DNA of 52,216 bases from an uncultured Pirellulaceae bacterium. Its GTDB lineage: Bacteria > Planctomycetota > Planctomycetia > Pirellulales > Pirellulaceae. Each line of letters opens with the position of its first letter. Positions within the stretch are counted from its first letter, which is position 1. The position numbers were made by a program, and so were the translations under genes. The notes below the pieces were generated by a model. The model was given only the letters and a program-made list of their open reading frames with translations, was not told the origin of the DNA and ran no database searches. Below, piece by piece: positions 26,831 through 34,939 of this stretch. The stretch lies in the NCBI GenBank assembly GCA_938010615.1, contig CALLUY010000128.1, positions 1 through 52,216 of the forward strand, in the 5' to 3' direction.

Positions 26831-27505
26831 TAAAGCCGTATTGCAAGGCCATTAAAAGCCCGACGCAAGCGAGCGGATTTTTCCGACGATTTCCGGATCC
26901 CTCGCTCGCGCGCTTTGAAGTTGCACACATTTTTATTCCGAAGGAATTTCAGCCATTAGCCGGAGGTCGAGCGCAGCGACCACCTCCGGAACCCCAAGGA
27001 TGCACGATTCGATCCTGAAGGGATCGCAGCAAGCGCCCGCTGTGATCCCTTCGGGATCATGTTTGCTTTCGACCGAATCCGGTGATGACGCTGCGCTTAT
27101 CACCGGCTAATAGCTTGGATCCCTTCGGGATGGGCCGATATAGTGCAACTTCAAAGCTCGCGCGTCGGGCTTGTATTGGAACGCTTCGGTTTTTTTATTT
27201 TCACGCGTTTTGACGTTTCGCCCTTCAGTCACAAGGTGACGACATGTATTAGCCATGGACGCAAGTCCGTGGTTGCGGTTAATGAATTGCCGCAGAGTGC
27301 CGAAGGCACGGCAGGAGCCAAGCTTTGCACTGCCGCAATATTCCTGCCGTCCTTTCAGGACTGACGATTAGTGCATCAACGTCCATGGCTAAATACATGC
27401 CGTGCTTTCAGCACTAAACACTGCAACTTCAAAACTGACGCGTCGGGCACGCATTAGCGCAACATCAAAACGCGCGAGTGAGTGAGTCTTCGCCGCGTTT
27501 TGAAC
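26831..27505. repeat. 675-bp gene-free block of inverted and direct repeats
   Basis: No credible gene is seen. The block contains CGCTTTGAAGTTGCAC (26911-26926) facing its inverted copy GTGCAACTTCAAAGC (27143-27157), with a third diverged copy (CTGCAACTTC) at 27421. These are joined to GCCCGACGC or GACGCGTCGGGC arms. Between them are GCCGGAGGTCG...CCTCCGG, three variants of GGATCCCTTCGGGAT and, further on, TAGCCATGGACG (from about 27249) facing CGTCCATGGCTA (to 27391). The organisation suggests nested copies of small non-autonomous elements between the convergent xylA and ArsS-like genes. Confidence 0.7.
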
Positions 27506-28552
27506 TCAGTCGATCGCGCCTTGGCATCCTGAGCCAGCGCCTGCGGTGCAGCCGAAGCAATGTCGGTTGGTGATGATCTTTCGGCCGTTGAGTTTGGCGG
27601 CATTGAATTGATCAATCGTTGCTGGAGCGGAACCTTCAACACCAAGCTCCAACATCTGGTTGAAGTCGCAATCGTAGAGTTTACCTTCCCAGCTGACTGA
27701 AAGCGTCTGGCGGCACATTAAGCCTTCCGCCGCTGCAGGGTTAAAGGCATCGATCAGTTTTTGCATGTAGTCTTGGTAAGCATTGGACTCCAGCAAATAA
27801 TCCAGATAGCGACTGATTGGCATGTTGGTGATCGTGAACAAACGAGTGAACTCGATGCCGTATCGTTCGAGCAGTTGCTCTCGATAGGCTACTTCAAGTT
27901 CCGATTGAGACGGCGGCAAGTTCTCGCCGACCGGATTGTAGACCAGCGTCAAATTCAAATCGCTGTCAGGTTTGCCATAACCAAGCTCATTCAGGATTTG
28001 CAACGCTTTGATCGATTTTTGAAACGAACCATCACCACGTTGAGAATCTGCATTCTCTTCCAAATAGCACGGCAGTGACGCTACGATTTCGACTTGATTG
28101 TCGGCCAAAAATTGCGGCATGTCTGTGAAGCCGTTGGCCAACAGAATCGTCAGGTTGCAGCGATCGATGACGTGACAGCCTAGCTTCCTCGCTTCGGTGA
28201 CCAAATGTTTGAAATGCGGATTCATCTCCGGAGCGCCACCGGTCAAATCCAGCGTTGAAATGTTTCCCGCTTGTATCGCGGCGATGCACGAGTTCACGGT
28301 CTCGAGATCCATGTTTTCGACTTTGCGATCTGGTCCCGCATCGACGTGGCAATGTTGACAGGTCATGTTACAGAGCTTGCCAACGTTGACTTGTAGGATC
28401 TCGACTTGGTCTGCCGTCAGAACTGGAAGCTGATGCTCAGCCAGCGTTTCGTGAAAGCGAGGCAATGAACCTTCAGCAAGGATTTCAACTTGTCGTTTTG
28501 CCGCTGCAAGTTCAGAGCCGCGGCGTTTGAGAGAGAGTACGGGCAGGTTCAC
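27506..28552 (-). CDS. arsS: Radical SAM/Cys-rich protein, ArsS-like (arsenosugar biosynthesis)
   Basis: A 348-residue radical SAM enzyme. The 4Fe-4S cluster motif is C61-N-M-T-C65-Q-H-C68, followed by LDLTGGAPEMNP (SAM-binding GGE-type motif as GGAPE). The C-terminal part (DUF3641-like) has MCRQTLSVSWEGKLYDCDFN and the Cys-rich end CFGCTAGAGSGCQG. This layout matches the radical SAM/Cys-rich family that includes ArsS, which makes dimethylarsinoyl-riboside precursors from dimethylarsenic and SAM. The start is a GTG at 28552 with GGAA upstream. No arsM or other ars gene is in the window, so the exact role is not proven by context. Confidence 0.85.
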   Translation of the reverse strand: MNLPVLSLKRRGSELAAAKRQVEILAEGSLPRFHETLAEHQLPVLTADQVEILQVNVGKLCNMTCQHCHVDAGPDRKVENMDLETVNSCIAAIQAGNISTLDLTGGAPEMNPHFKHLVTEARKLGCHVIDRCNLTILLANGFTDMPQFLADNQVEIVASLPCYLEENADSQRGDGSFQKSIKALQILNELGYGKPDSDLNLTLVYNPVGENLPPSQSELEVAYREQLLERYGIEFTRLFTITNMPISRYLDYLLESNAYQDYMQKLIDAFNPAAAEGLMCRQTLSVSWEGKLYDCDFNQMLELGVEGSAPATIDQFNAAKLNGRKIITNRHCFGCTAGAGSGCQGAID

Positions 28553-28674
28553 GAAGATTCCGTGTTCAGGTTGGTGGAGTAGTGCAGAGATTATGCTTTT
28601 GTCTGGCGGTCGCCGTCAATGGTATTGCGCGGGTGCGTATCGAAGTTGTGGCTCACGTCACAGAAGAAACAGTT

Positions 28675-29466
28675 TCACTTCCGCACGAAACGCATCCCTT
28701 CGATTCGAATCAGCCACAGTTGCAGCGTGATGGCAATCCAACAAACGCCAAATAATTGTCCTGCCCAGAGCAAATCGTCGAGTGTGCCCACCATGATGAC
28801 CCATGGTGCGGCAACTGCCGCTACGATCGAAACGAAGGCCGCGACTACCAATTTGTATCCGATGGTTCTGCCCAGAAGTGCCCACATCCCTGTCAGCGTA
28901 AACAAAACCAGAATTGACACGAACATTCCAGCAATCCAGTAAATGCTTGGAGGAGCTGATCCGTAATTGGTGTCTACTAAACGGATCAGCAGTTTGACGC
29001 CACTAATGAATAATGCAATGACTGCAGTGGCGATCATCAGTTGCGAAATGCCGAACTGTAGGCCGTCTGACATATTTTCTCTTGAGTCAGGGATCTCAAA
29101 ACGACCAGAAATTAATTTCGTGATCTCCAACGTGAACCAAATGACGACCGAAGTAATTGCTGTGATTGAGGCACCGGTCCAATCAAATCTGTTCCCGCCG
29201 GAGTAACCAAGTGCAAATGCAGTTAGAGTGATCGCAAAAGGAGCGACAAGAAATCGCCACCATCGATTCGCCATTCCAAGCCAAATGCCTGTGACGCAAG
29301 CAAGTGAAAGGAAAGCGCAAATGAAAGTCAGGTTCGAAAGATCTTGCCCAATTCCCACCCAAGGGTAAATGCATCCCGCAATGACAGGCAGTGAGGACGT
29401 AAAGAGCCATGGACGCCACATAATTCGTCTGTTCGTCGATTGAGATTCTTGCGAGTCAACGAACAT
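28675..29466 (-). CDS. Polytopic membrane protein of unknown function
   Basis: A 263-residue protein with about 7-8 hydrophobic helices spread over the whole length, for example SLPVIAGCIYPWVGIG, LTFICAFLSLACVTGIWLGM, LVAPFAITLTAFALGYSGG, ITAITSVVIWFTLEITKL and IYWIAGMFVSILVLFTLTGM. It also has FGISQLMIATAVIALFISGV, a pattern often met in planctomycete inner-membrane proteins of unknown role. It is the last gene of the protease unit, 12 bp after the stop of the Cys-type protease gene. No family or catalytic motif was recognised. Confidence 0.75.
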   Translation of the reverse strand: MFVDSQESQSTNRRIMWRPWLFTSSLPVIAGCIYPWVGIGQDLSNLTFICAFLSLACVTGIWLGMANRWWRFLVAPFAITLTAFALGYSGGNRFDWTGASITAITSVVIWFTLEITKLISGRFEIPDSRENMSDGLQFGISQLMIATAVIALFISGVKLLIRLVDTNYGSAPPSIYWIAGMFVSILVLFTLTGMWALLGRTIGYKLVVAAFVSIVAAVAAPWVIMVGTLDDLLWAGQLFGVCWIAITLQLWLIRIEGMRFVRK

Positions 29467-29478
29467 GGAAAGTTGGCT

Positions 29479-30660
29479 CTACCGTTCAATCGCCAGGTCA
29501 GAAGAATCAAGATATCGCTTCAAGAAATTCAAAACTGATTCCGCGGGAATTGCCAGCGAGGCAACTCGCATCGACCGTGCGATATTGATTCCGCAAAACT
29601 GACCTTGAAGATTCACTAGAGGCCCGCCGCAATCAAGCGGGTCGACAACTGAATCGTGAACCAATACGTCACCGAAGCCGCTTCGTCTTTCACTGAACGG
29701 TCCGCCGCCCCAGCGGTCGCGTTTTGAAATTTTCGTAAGTGCAGGAACTTTGTCTGCGACCTCGAAGGCTTGGCCATTACGCTCGAAAGTAATTGAGATC
29801 AAATCGCCGGCCTGGATTTCTTTTTCGGTTCGGTCAAACTGAGCCCGAGATAAAATTTGTTTTCTGTTGATGGTCAGCAATCGATCTCCAACCAGTAATC
29901 CCAATCGTTCTCCGACGGTTCGCGGGTAAACGCGAGTTAACTTCATCGTCGAACTCAGCGTCATTCCCATGTCGATGCAAGTTTCGCAATCTTTCTCCAT
30001 TGCTTTCGCGGAAGGAGGTGCCGTCGTCATCCCAATACCAAGCGACTGACTTTCAGTTCCGACGCCAATGACAAGTTTGCCATTCTTCAATCGACCGGGC
30101 GTCGTGAAGTTAACCGTCCGCAAAACTTTCCAAGGTCGTTCTTCTCCGGAATGCAAAGCGTACAGAGCGATGTCATCGGTTTCGTCAAATCCGACCAGCG
30201 TGCCGGACCAAACGTTATCCTTGAGGCGGAAACGGATCAGATTCTGAGGCACATCACGTACAAGGCTGTGTTTGGTTACCACGTGGCCTTTGGTACTGAC
30301 GACGGTCGCCAGTGCGACACGTTGATCTTTTTGGTGGACTTCCAAGACACTGGTGTCAAATCCTTCGGCGATCAAATCAGTCGCGCTAAGAATTGGTTTA
30401 GCAGTGCGTTGATAAATTTCTTTTGGGAGGAACGGCGCGGGAGCAACCGGTGGCGGAAGTTTTGCCGCTGGAAGCGCGGCTGCGTTTGGAATGGAGAAGT
30501 TTGCATCGCGTTCCAAGACGACTGTTGGATAACGCGAAAAGTTGGCTTGCGTCGTTGCTTCTTGAGCGGCGACGAAATCGACGCTCAAGACAATCGTCAA
30601 CGCGGCAAACGTCGTCGCGAGGATGCGACGAAAGAGCAAGATGGGAAGCTGTGAATTCAT
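29479..30660 (-). CDS. HtrA/trypsin-like protein with Cys at the nucleophile position and an internal PDZ domain
   Basis: A 393-residue exported protein (signal peptide about 1-32, VDFVAAQ). The start is the ATG at 30660; the TTG four codons earlier is unlikely. Chymotrypsin-fold signatures are VSTKGHVVTKHSLV (His131), DETDDIALYAL (Asp163) and DPLDCGGPLVNLQGQFCGIN, where the nucleophile position of GNSGGPL is Cys344. A PDZ-like domain (about 232-311: TRVYPRTVGERLGLLVGDRL, then TINRKQ) lies between Asp163 and Cys344 instead of after the protease domain. The protein may be a Cys-type peptidase, an inactive scaffold or a substrate-binding partner. It is downstream of a canonical Ser-type paralogue with an 18-bp gap. 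Confidence 0.85.
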   Translation of the reverse strand: MNSQLPILLFRRILATTFAALTIVLSVDFVAAQEATTQANFSRYPTVVLERDANFSIPNAAALPAAKLPPPVAPAPFLPKEIYQRTAKPILSATDLIAEGFDTSVLEVHQKDQRVALATVVSTKGHVVTKHSLVRDVPQNLIRFRLKDNVWSGTLVGFDETDDIALYALHSGEERPWKVLRTVNFTTPGRLKNGKLVIGVGTESQSLGIGMTTAPPSAKAMEKDCETCIDMGMTLSSTMKLTRVYPRTVGERLGLLVGDRLLTINRKQILSRAQFDRTEKEIQAGDLISITFERNGQAFEVADKVPALTKISKRDRWGGGPFSERRSGFGDVLVHDSVVDPLDCGGPLVNLQGQFCGINIARSMRVASLAIPAESVLNFLKRYLDSSDLAIER

Positions 30661-30678
30661 GATGCATTTCAATTGTAG

Positions 30679-31839
30679 TTAACGCGAGTCAAGCGTAACG
30701 ACGATTTCCAGGTTGACTCCGAAACGATTGACACCAACCTTGATTTGGTCTCCACCTTTCCGGGTCGCTAGGTACTTTAACAGTTCGGCAAAACTCGAGA
30801 TGGGTGTTTGATCGATTTGCCAAATTACGTCTTCGGGCAGTAGTCCGGCTTTTTCGGCAGGCGATTGCCGCCTGATGTCGCGTATCCGGACGCTCTGGTG
30901 AGCCGATTCACCATAAATTCCCAAATACGGCTTTTTCGCTGGAGCCGGGGCGTCGGAACTCCTCGCCGCAGCGGTTGCAGTGACGACGTCGACATCCTGA
31001 CGAGTCATCATGGAATTCCAGTCTTCGCGGTAACGTGCGATCGGTACGTGAAGGTTCTGAGCCACGTCCAGACGGACGCTACTGTTGATGCCAAGCAAGT
31101 TGCCATTGAGGTCGACAAGTGCTCCTCCCGAATCGCCTCCCATGATCGGACAATCCGAAACGATCTTGCCGCGATACTGTCCGGTGATTCGACCGATGCG
31201 GGCACTGGCGGGTTTGTCTCGTGGCCATGAAAGAGGATAGCCAAACGCGATGCACCACTGACCCGCTTCAGCCACAAATTCGGGAGTCACGGTTTTCAAA
31301 TACGGCCAAGGACCGCCGCCCAAAAGTTGAATCGCTGAAGTATCATTCGCGGCATTGGACCCGAGCGTAATTCCTTTTACGGATCTGCCGTCCTGAAGGC
31401 GAACGATCAGAGTGCGACCCGCTTTCCGAGTAACATGCGAAGCCGTGATGACGATTCCGGAAGGTTTGACGATGACTCCGCTGGCGGTTTCGCCGATCGA
31501 AACGATGCAAGGCGTGACTCGTGGAATGACTCTCTCGACCATCGCTTCGACGTCTTGAAGCTTCTTCAAACTAAGGAGTCTTGCTTGGTGACTTTCACGC
31601 GCGGCATCCCGTCCTTCAACTTCATCGGAGTCAGAATCAGAAAACGGATCGCTTGTCGCTTCATCGGCAGGCGTTCCCAGAACGGTCTCCCAAGGTTCCT
31701 CTGAATCTTTCACGATGGTTTGAGAGGCTTCTTGAACGCCGCCACTGACCGGATCTTCATTTTCCTGCGCGGATATTGGAGCCGTAAATGCCATCCCAAC
31801 TAGAAGAAGAAACACGCGAGTGAAGTTTGGACTTTTCAT
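30679..31839 (-). CDS. HtrA/DegP-like serine protease with C-terminal PDZ domain
   Basis: A 386-residue secreted or periplasmic protease. It has a signal peptide (about 1-25, FTAPISAQ), an acidic Ser/Asp/Glu-rich linker (about 26-80), a trypsin-like domain with ITASHV (His135), NDTSAIQLL (Asp166) and GGDSGGALVDLNG (Ser237), and a C-terminal PDZ domain (about 315-380: VRIRDIRRQSPAEKAGLLPE, then DVIWQID). The triad is complete, so it should be active. The start is the ATG at 31839, which gives a normal signal peptide. It is preceded by the prepilin-peptidase homologue (43-bp gap) and followed by its Cys-type paralogue. Confidence 0.88.
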   Translation of the reverse strand: MKSPNFTRVFLLLVGMAFTAPISAQENEDPVSGGVQEASQTIVKDSEEPWETVLGTPADEATSDPFSDSDSDEVEGRDAARESHQARLLSLKKLQDVEAMVERVIPRVTPCIVSIGETASGVIVKPSGIVITASHVTRKAGRTLIVRLQDGRSVKGITLGSNAANDTSAIQLLGGGPWPYLKTVTPEFVAEAGQWCIAFGYPLSWPRDKPASARIGRITGQYRGKIVSDCPIMGGDSGGALVDLNGNLLGINSSVRLDVAQNLHVPIARYREDWNSMMTRQDVDVVTATAAARSSDAPAPAKKPYLGIYGESAHQSVRIRDIRRQSPAEKAGLLPEDVIWQIDQTPISSFAELLKYLATRKGGDQIKVGVNRFGVNLEIVVTLDSR

Positions 31840-31882
31840 CGCGATGTTGTTCAATGGAAGACGATCTGGAACTGCTGAGCGT

Positions 31883-33079
31883 TCATTCTAGGTTCTCAGC
31901 GGGACTTGGCAAATCACCGGGTGTCTCGTTTCTCGAATCATTGAGCTTGGAGTTTGTCGCTCGCACTAGAACCGCTAGGACTCCGATGTACGTAGTGCCC
32001 AACAAAAGCTGTTGCATTCCGCTCTCTGGTCCTGGCCACCAGAGGCAATGGCTTTGTAATCGCCATAAGCACAGATGCACAAGTGTCGCGACGAGCAGTT
32101 TTCCGCAGGCGTTGATTGGCCGAAATGGCGACAGCACAAAGAAGAAAATCGTGATCGACATTACAGATTGCCATCCGAGCCAAACGCCAATCATCAACAG
32201 GCAACCGAATGCGCCGTGAGGCGTTGTGCGGCTTGACTGTCCGATGGCGACAAAGCCTATCACTGCAGCGACTGCGCCAACTCCGACTGCAATTAAGAAA
32301 TTCTGTGGGTCGGAAGTCAAGTAAATGAACTGATTCGAAACGGTTTCGTCCGCTTGAAACGCGAAACGAAAGTCCACAATTCCTGGCGCTAGAGGAACGC
32401 ATTGGATTCCCATCGCCACGATAATGCCGAACGCGACGATCGAAATTGGAGCCGCAAACTTTTCAGTGGCCGCAATGGCCAACGTGAAGATTAACGAAAG
32501 CAACACCAGACAGAACACGAGCATGATCAAAAGATCAGCTTGCGGGTTGAAGAGAATGTTCTCGATGCCGGTGTGAAGGTTCGGCGTGCGAAACGGAATC
32601 GTCATTCCGCCGGTGACGGTTTGCGCCAGAAACAGAATCAGGAAGGTGGATCCCAAGACCAGTTCGGCGATCAGATAACGAGCAGGAATCGGTAGCTCGC
32701 AATTCGCACAGCGGCCTCCGTTTCTCATCCAGCCCAACACGGGCAAATTGTTTCGAAAGTTCAGCTTAATATTACACTGTGGACAATGGCTTGAGCCAAG
32801 AATGCTCTTCCCTCGCGGGACTCGCCAAGCGACAACGTTCAGGAAACTCGCAAAACAACTTCCAACAAAGAAAATCCAAACCCAGCAAAAAACACGCATC
32901 ACGAAGACTTGCGCTTGTTGCAACGCTTCCAGCAACCTGTTCCAAAACTTTCCGGATGGATAGTAGTTAAATTGGATCAGTAGTGACGTTGTCAACGGCA
33001 GCACAAACATCAGCAAGACGAGGACGACGATCCCCGACCAGAAAATGAAGTTCAGAATTCGGCCGGCAATTTTGAGCAT
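31883..33079 (-). CDS. Prepilin-peptidase (A24) homologue lacking both catalytic aspartates
   Basis: A 398-residue polytopic membrane protein. The cytoplasmic N-terminal domain of prepilin peptidases is well preserved (GSCFASFLNVVAWRVPRGKS; Cys pairs CPQC and CANC; LPVLGWMRNGGRC; IPARYLIAE). In the membrane protease domain the first motif (family form LALIDLEHMLLPD) reads LAIAATEKFAAPI, and the second (family form GYGDFKLLAALGAWLGWQ) reads PHGAFGCLLMIGVWLGWQ. Both catalytic Asp are Ala. Peptidase activity should be lost, while the zinc-ribbon/methyltransferase-like domain could persist. It also has an N-terminal TM extension of about 60 residues. No pilin or secretion ATPase gene is nearby. 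It sits in the CDGSH-HtrA unit. Confidence 0.85.
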   Translation of the reverse strand: MLKIAGRILNFIFWSGIVVLVLLMFVLPLTTSLLIQFNYYPSGKFWNRLLEALQQAQVFVMRVFCWVWIFFVGSCFASFLNVVAWRVPRGKSILGSSHCPQCNIKLNFRNNLPVLGWMRNGGRCANCELPIPARYLIAELVLGSTFLILFLAQTVTGGMTIPFRTPNLHTGIENILFNPQADLLIMLVFCLVLLSLIFTLAIAATEKFAAPISIVAFGIIVAMGIQCVPLAPGIVDFRFAFQADETVSNQFIYLTSDPQNFLIAVGVGAVAAVIGFVAIGQSSRTTPHGAFGCLLMIGVWLGWQSVMSITIFFFVLSPFRPINACGKLLVATLVHLCLWRLQSHCLWWPGPESGMQQLLLGTTYIGVLAVLVRATNSKLNDSRNETPGDLPSPAENLE

Positions 33080-33106
33080 AACTAATCCGCGTCGCTGTCA
33101 CAAAAA

Positions 33107-33358
33107 CTACGCGTCGTCCGCAAGGTCATTGTGAGAGCCATCGCAAAGCATTCCTTTGCCAGAGTTCTTGCACTGACAGAAATAGCAAAGTTCAGATTTT
33201 TCAGCCGTAAACACGACAGGCTTGAAGTCAGTTCCCGCGTGCTTTCCATCGCAAAACGGTTGTGACTCGGAAAGTCCACATGAGCACCAGGCGTATTTCT
33301 TGCCTTCTTCGACTTCGACTTTGGCAGGATTTTTCGCGGCAACTTTTGGTTTGTCCAT
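33107..33358 (-). CDS. Double CDGSH iron-sulfur domain protein
   Basis: An 83-residue protein with two tandem CDGSH motifs, CSCGLSESQPFCDGKH and CQCKNSGKGMLCDGSH, each with the three Cys and one His that bind a 2Fe-2S cluster. There is a Lys-rich N-terminal segment and no TM helix, so it should be soluble. The start is the ATG at 33358, preceded by GGAAG; an in-frame TTG five codons earlier is less likely. Bacterial members are redox or cluster-transfer proteins of mostly unknown partner. It is first in a minus-strand unit, 27 bp upstream of the prepilin-peptidase homologue, and divergent from the PQQ-propeller gene. Confidence 0.9.
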   Translation of the reverse strand: MDKPKVAAKNPAKVEVEEGKKYAWCSCGLSESQPFCDGKHAGTDFKPVVFTAEKSELCYFCQCKNSGKGMLCDGSHNDLADDA

Positions 33359-33529
33359 TTTGAGTTCTTCCAAGCTTCTGAATTAAAACTGGCACGTTGT
33401 ATCTGTGCCACTGTAATCATTGCTGTGCAATCGTGAAAGTCGGCCAACATGTCTTCGAACGAATGATGGAAATCTGATAAAGTAAAGGCAGAAGTTTTGT
33501 ACGTCCATCGATTGTCTTTCTGGTGATGC

Positions 33530-34828
33530 ATGTTTCGCACTGGTTCAAGTTTTCTGTTGTTGGCAATGGTCGCGCTTTTGAGCGGGATTTTGGTTGATTC
33601 ATCTGTTGGGCAGGATTGGCCGCAGTGGCGTGGTGCCGACCGTCAAAATCAGTCCGCCGAAACTGGCTTGTTCGAAAAGTGGGGCCGCAGCGGACCAGTA
33701 CTCGATTGGACTGCGGAAGGACTCGGCAGCGGCTACGCAACGGTCTCGGTTGCCGATGGGAAGATTTTTACTTCCGGGAATACGGATTCGGCCCAACAAG
33801 TGACCGCCTATTCGCTTGACGGCACGCAGTTGTGGGCCACACCGATCACCGATGTGCCACCGAGGCATCCGTACACCGGCAGTCGAACGACGCCGACGTA
33901 TCATAATGGCATGCTGTATGTCGTTAGCAGTGGAGGAGCGGTTTGCTGCCTGCGTGCCGACGACGGAAAGAAAGTTTGGACTCGCGATTTCAGCGAATGG
34001 GGCGGCAAGATGATGTCGGTTTGGGGCTTCAGTGAATCACCATTGGTCGATGGAGATAATTTGATCTGCACCCCTGGCGGGCCGACGGGAATGGTCGTTG
34101 CGTTGAACCTAAAAACGGGCAAAGACGTTTGGACTTGTAAGCTGCCGAACTATGACGAGGAGTTCGGAGTCAACGGAAAGTCTCTGATGGACGGAGCTGG
34201 TTATTCTTCTGTTGTCGTTTCCGAAGCCTGCGGAGTTCGACAGTACGTTCAGTTGGTCGGGCGGGGCTTGCTTGGAATTCGAGCTTCCGACGGGGAGTTG
34301 CTTTGGCGTTACAGCAAAGTTGCCAACGGGACAGCGAACATCCCGACTCCGGTGACTGATGGCGACTACGTTTTCACATCGACTGCTTACAACACCGGTG
34401 CGGCGCTGTTGAAACTGGTGGCCAATGGTGATGGCGTGGACGTCGAAGAAGTTTACTGGCTTGATTCAAAGACGTTTCAAAACAAGCTTGGCGGAATGAC
34501 GTTGGTGGATGGTCACATTTATTGCGGCCACGGCAATGGGTCTGGATTGCCGATTTGCCTCGAGATGAAAACTGGCAAAGTGAAATGGGGCCCTGAGCGA
34601 GCCAAGGGTAAAGGCGAATCGTCCGTCATCGTCGCCGATGGCCATATCATTTGGCGTCGCCAGGATGGCACCGTTATTTTGACGAAAGTTAATTCAGAAA
34701 AGATGGAAGTGGTTAGCAGCTTCAAGCCTGAGTTTCAGGAAGATAACTCGTGGGCGCAACCTGTTATTTCCAATGGCGTGATGTATTTGCGTGAGCAAGA
34801 CAAGCTGATGGCATTCAAGTTGAAATAA
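33530..34828 (+). CDS. Secreted PQQ-like beta-propeller protein
   Basis: A 432-residue protein with a signal peptide (about 1-27, LVDSSVGQD) and then the QDWPQWRGADRQNQSAETG opening typical of planctomycete PQQ-propeller proteins. Repeated WD-like blades follow (GKIFTSGNTDSAQQVTAYSL, YVVSSGGAVCCLRADDGKKV, VVALNLKTGKDVWTCKLPNY, CLEMKTGKVKWGPERAKGKG). This is the BamB/quinoprotein-like fold. No dehydrogenase heme or PQQ ligand set is evident, so a binding or scaffold role is as likely as an enzyme. GGTGA lies just before the ATG. Confidence 0.87.
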   Translation: MFRTGSSFLLLAMVALLSGILVDSSVGQDWPQWRGADRQNQSAETGLFEKWGRSGPVLDWTAEGLGSGYATVSVADGKIFTSGNTDSAQQVTAYSLDGTQLWATPITDVPPRHPYTGSRTTPTYHNGMLYVVSSGGAVCCLRADDGKKVWTRDFSEWGGKMMSVWGFSESPLVDGDNLICTPGGPTGMVVALNLKTGKDVWTCKLPNYDEEFGVNGKSLMDGAGYSSVVVSEACGVRQYVQLVGRGLLGIRASDGELLWRYSKVANGTANIPTPVTDGDYVFTSTAYNTGAALLKLVANGDGVDVEEVYWLDSKTFQNKLGGMTLVDGHIYCGHGNGSGLPICLEMKTGKVKWGPERAKGKGESSVIVADGHIIWRRQDGTVILTKVNSEKMEVVSSFKPEFQEDNSWAQPVISNGVMYLREQDKLMAFKLK

Positions 34829-34939
34829 GACGCCCCAGCCACTTTCGTTGTTGACTGCAAGTAGCTTGGTTTTTGCCAGACAGTGAACTGGATTGCCGCG
34901 AGTCATGGCTGACTCGCCCACGGAGTTTTGGGATCGGCT

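Noticed and set aside
27143-27364. A 73-codon frame in the repeat block
   Set aside because: It lies entirely in inverted repeats and its translation shows no protein-like pattern.
26831-27505. A CRISPR-like array
   Set aside because: Repeats are unequal in length, occur in both orientations and have no regular spacers, and no cas gene is present.
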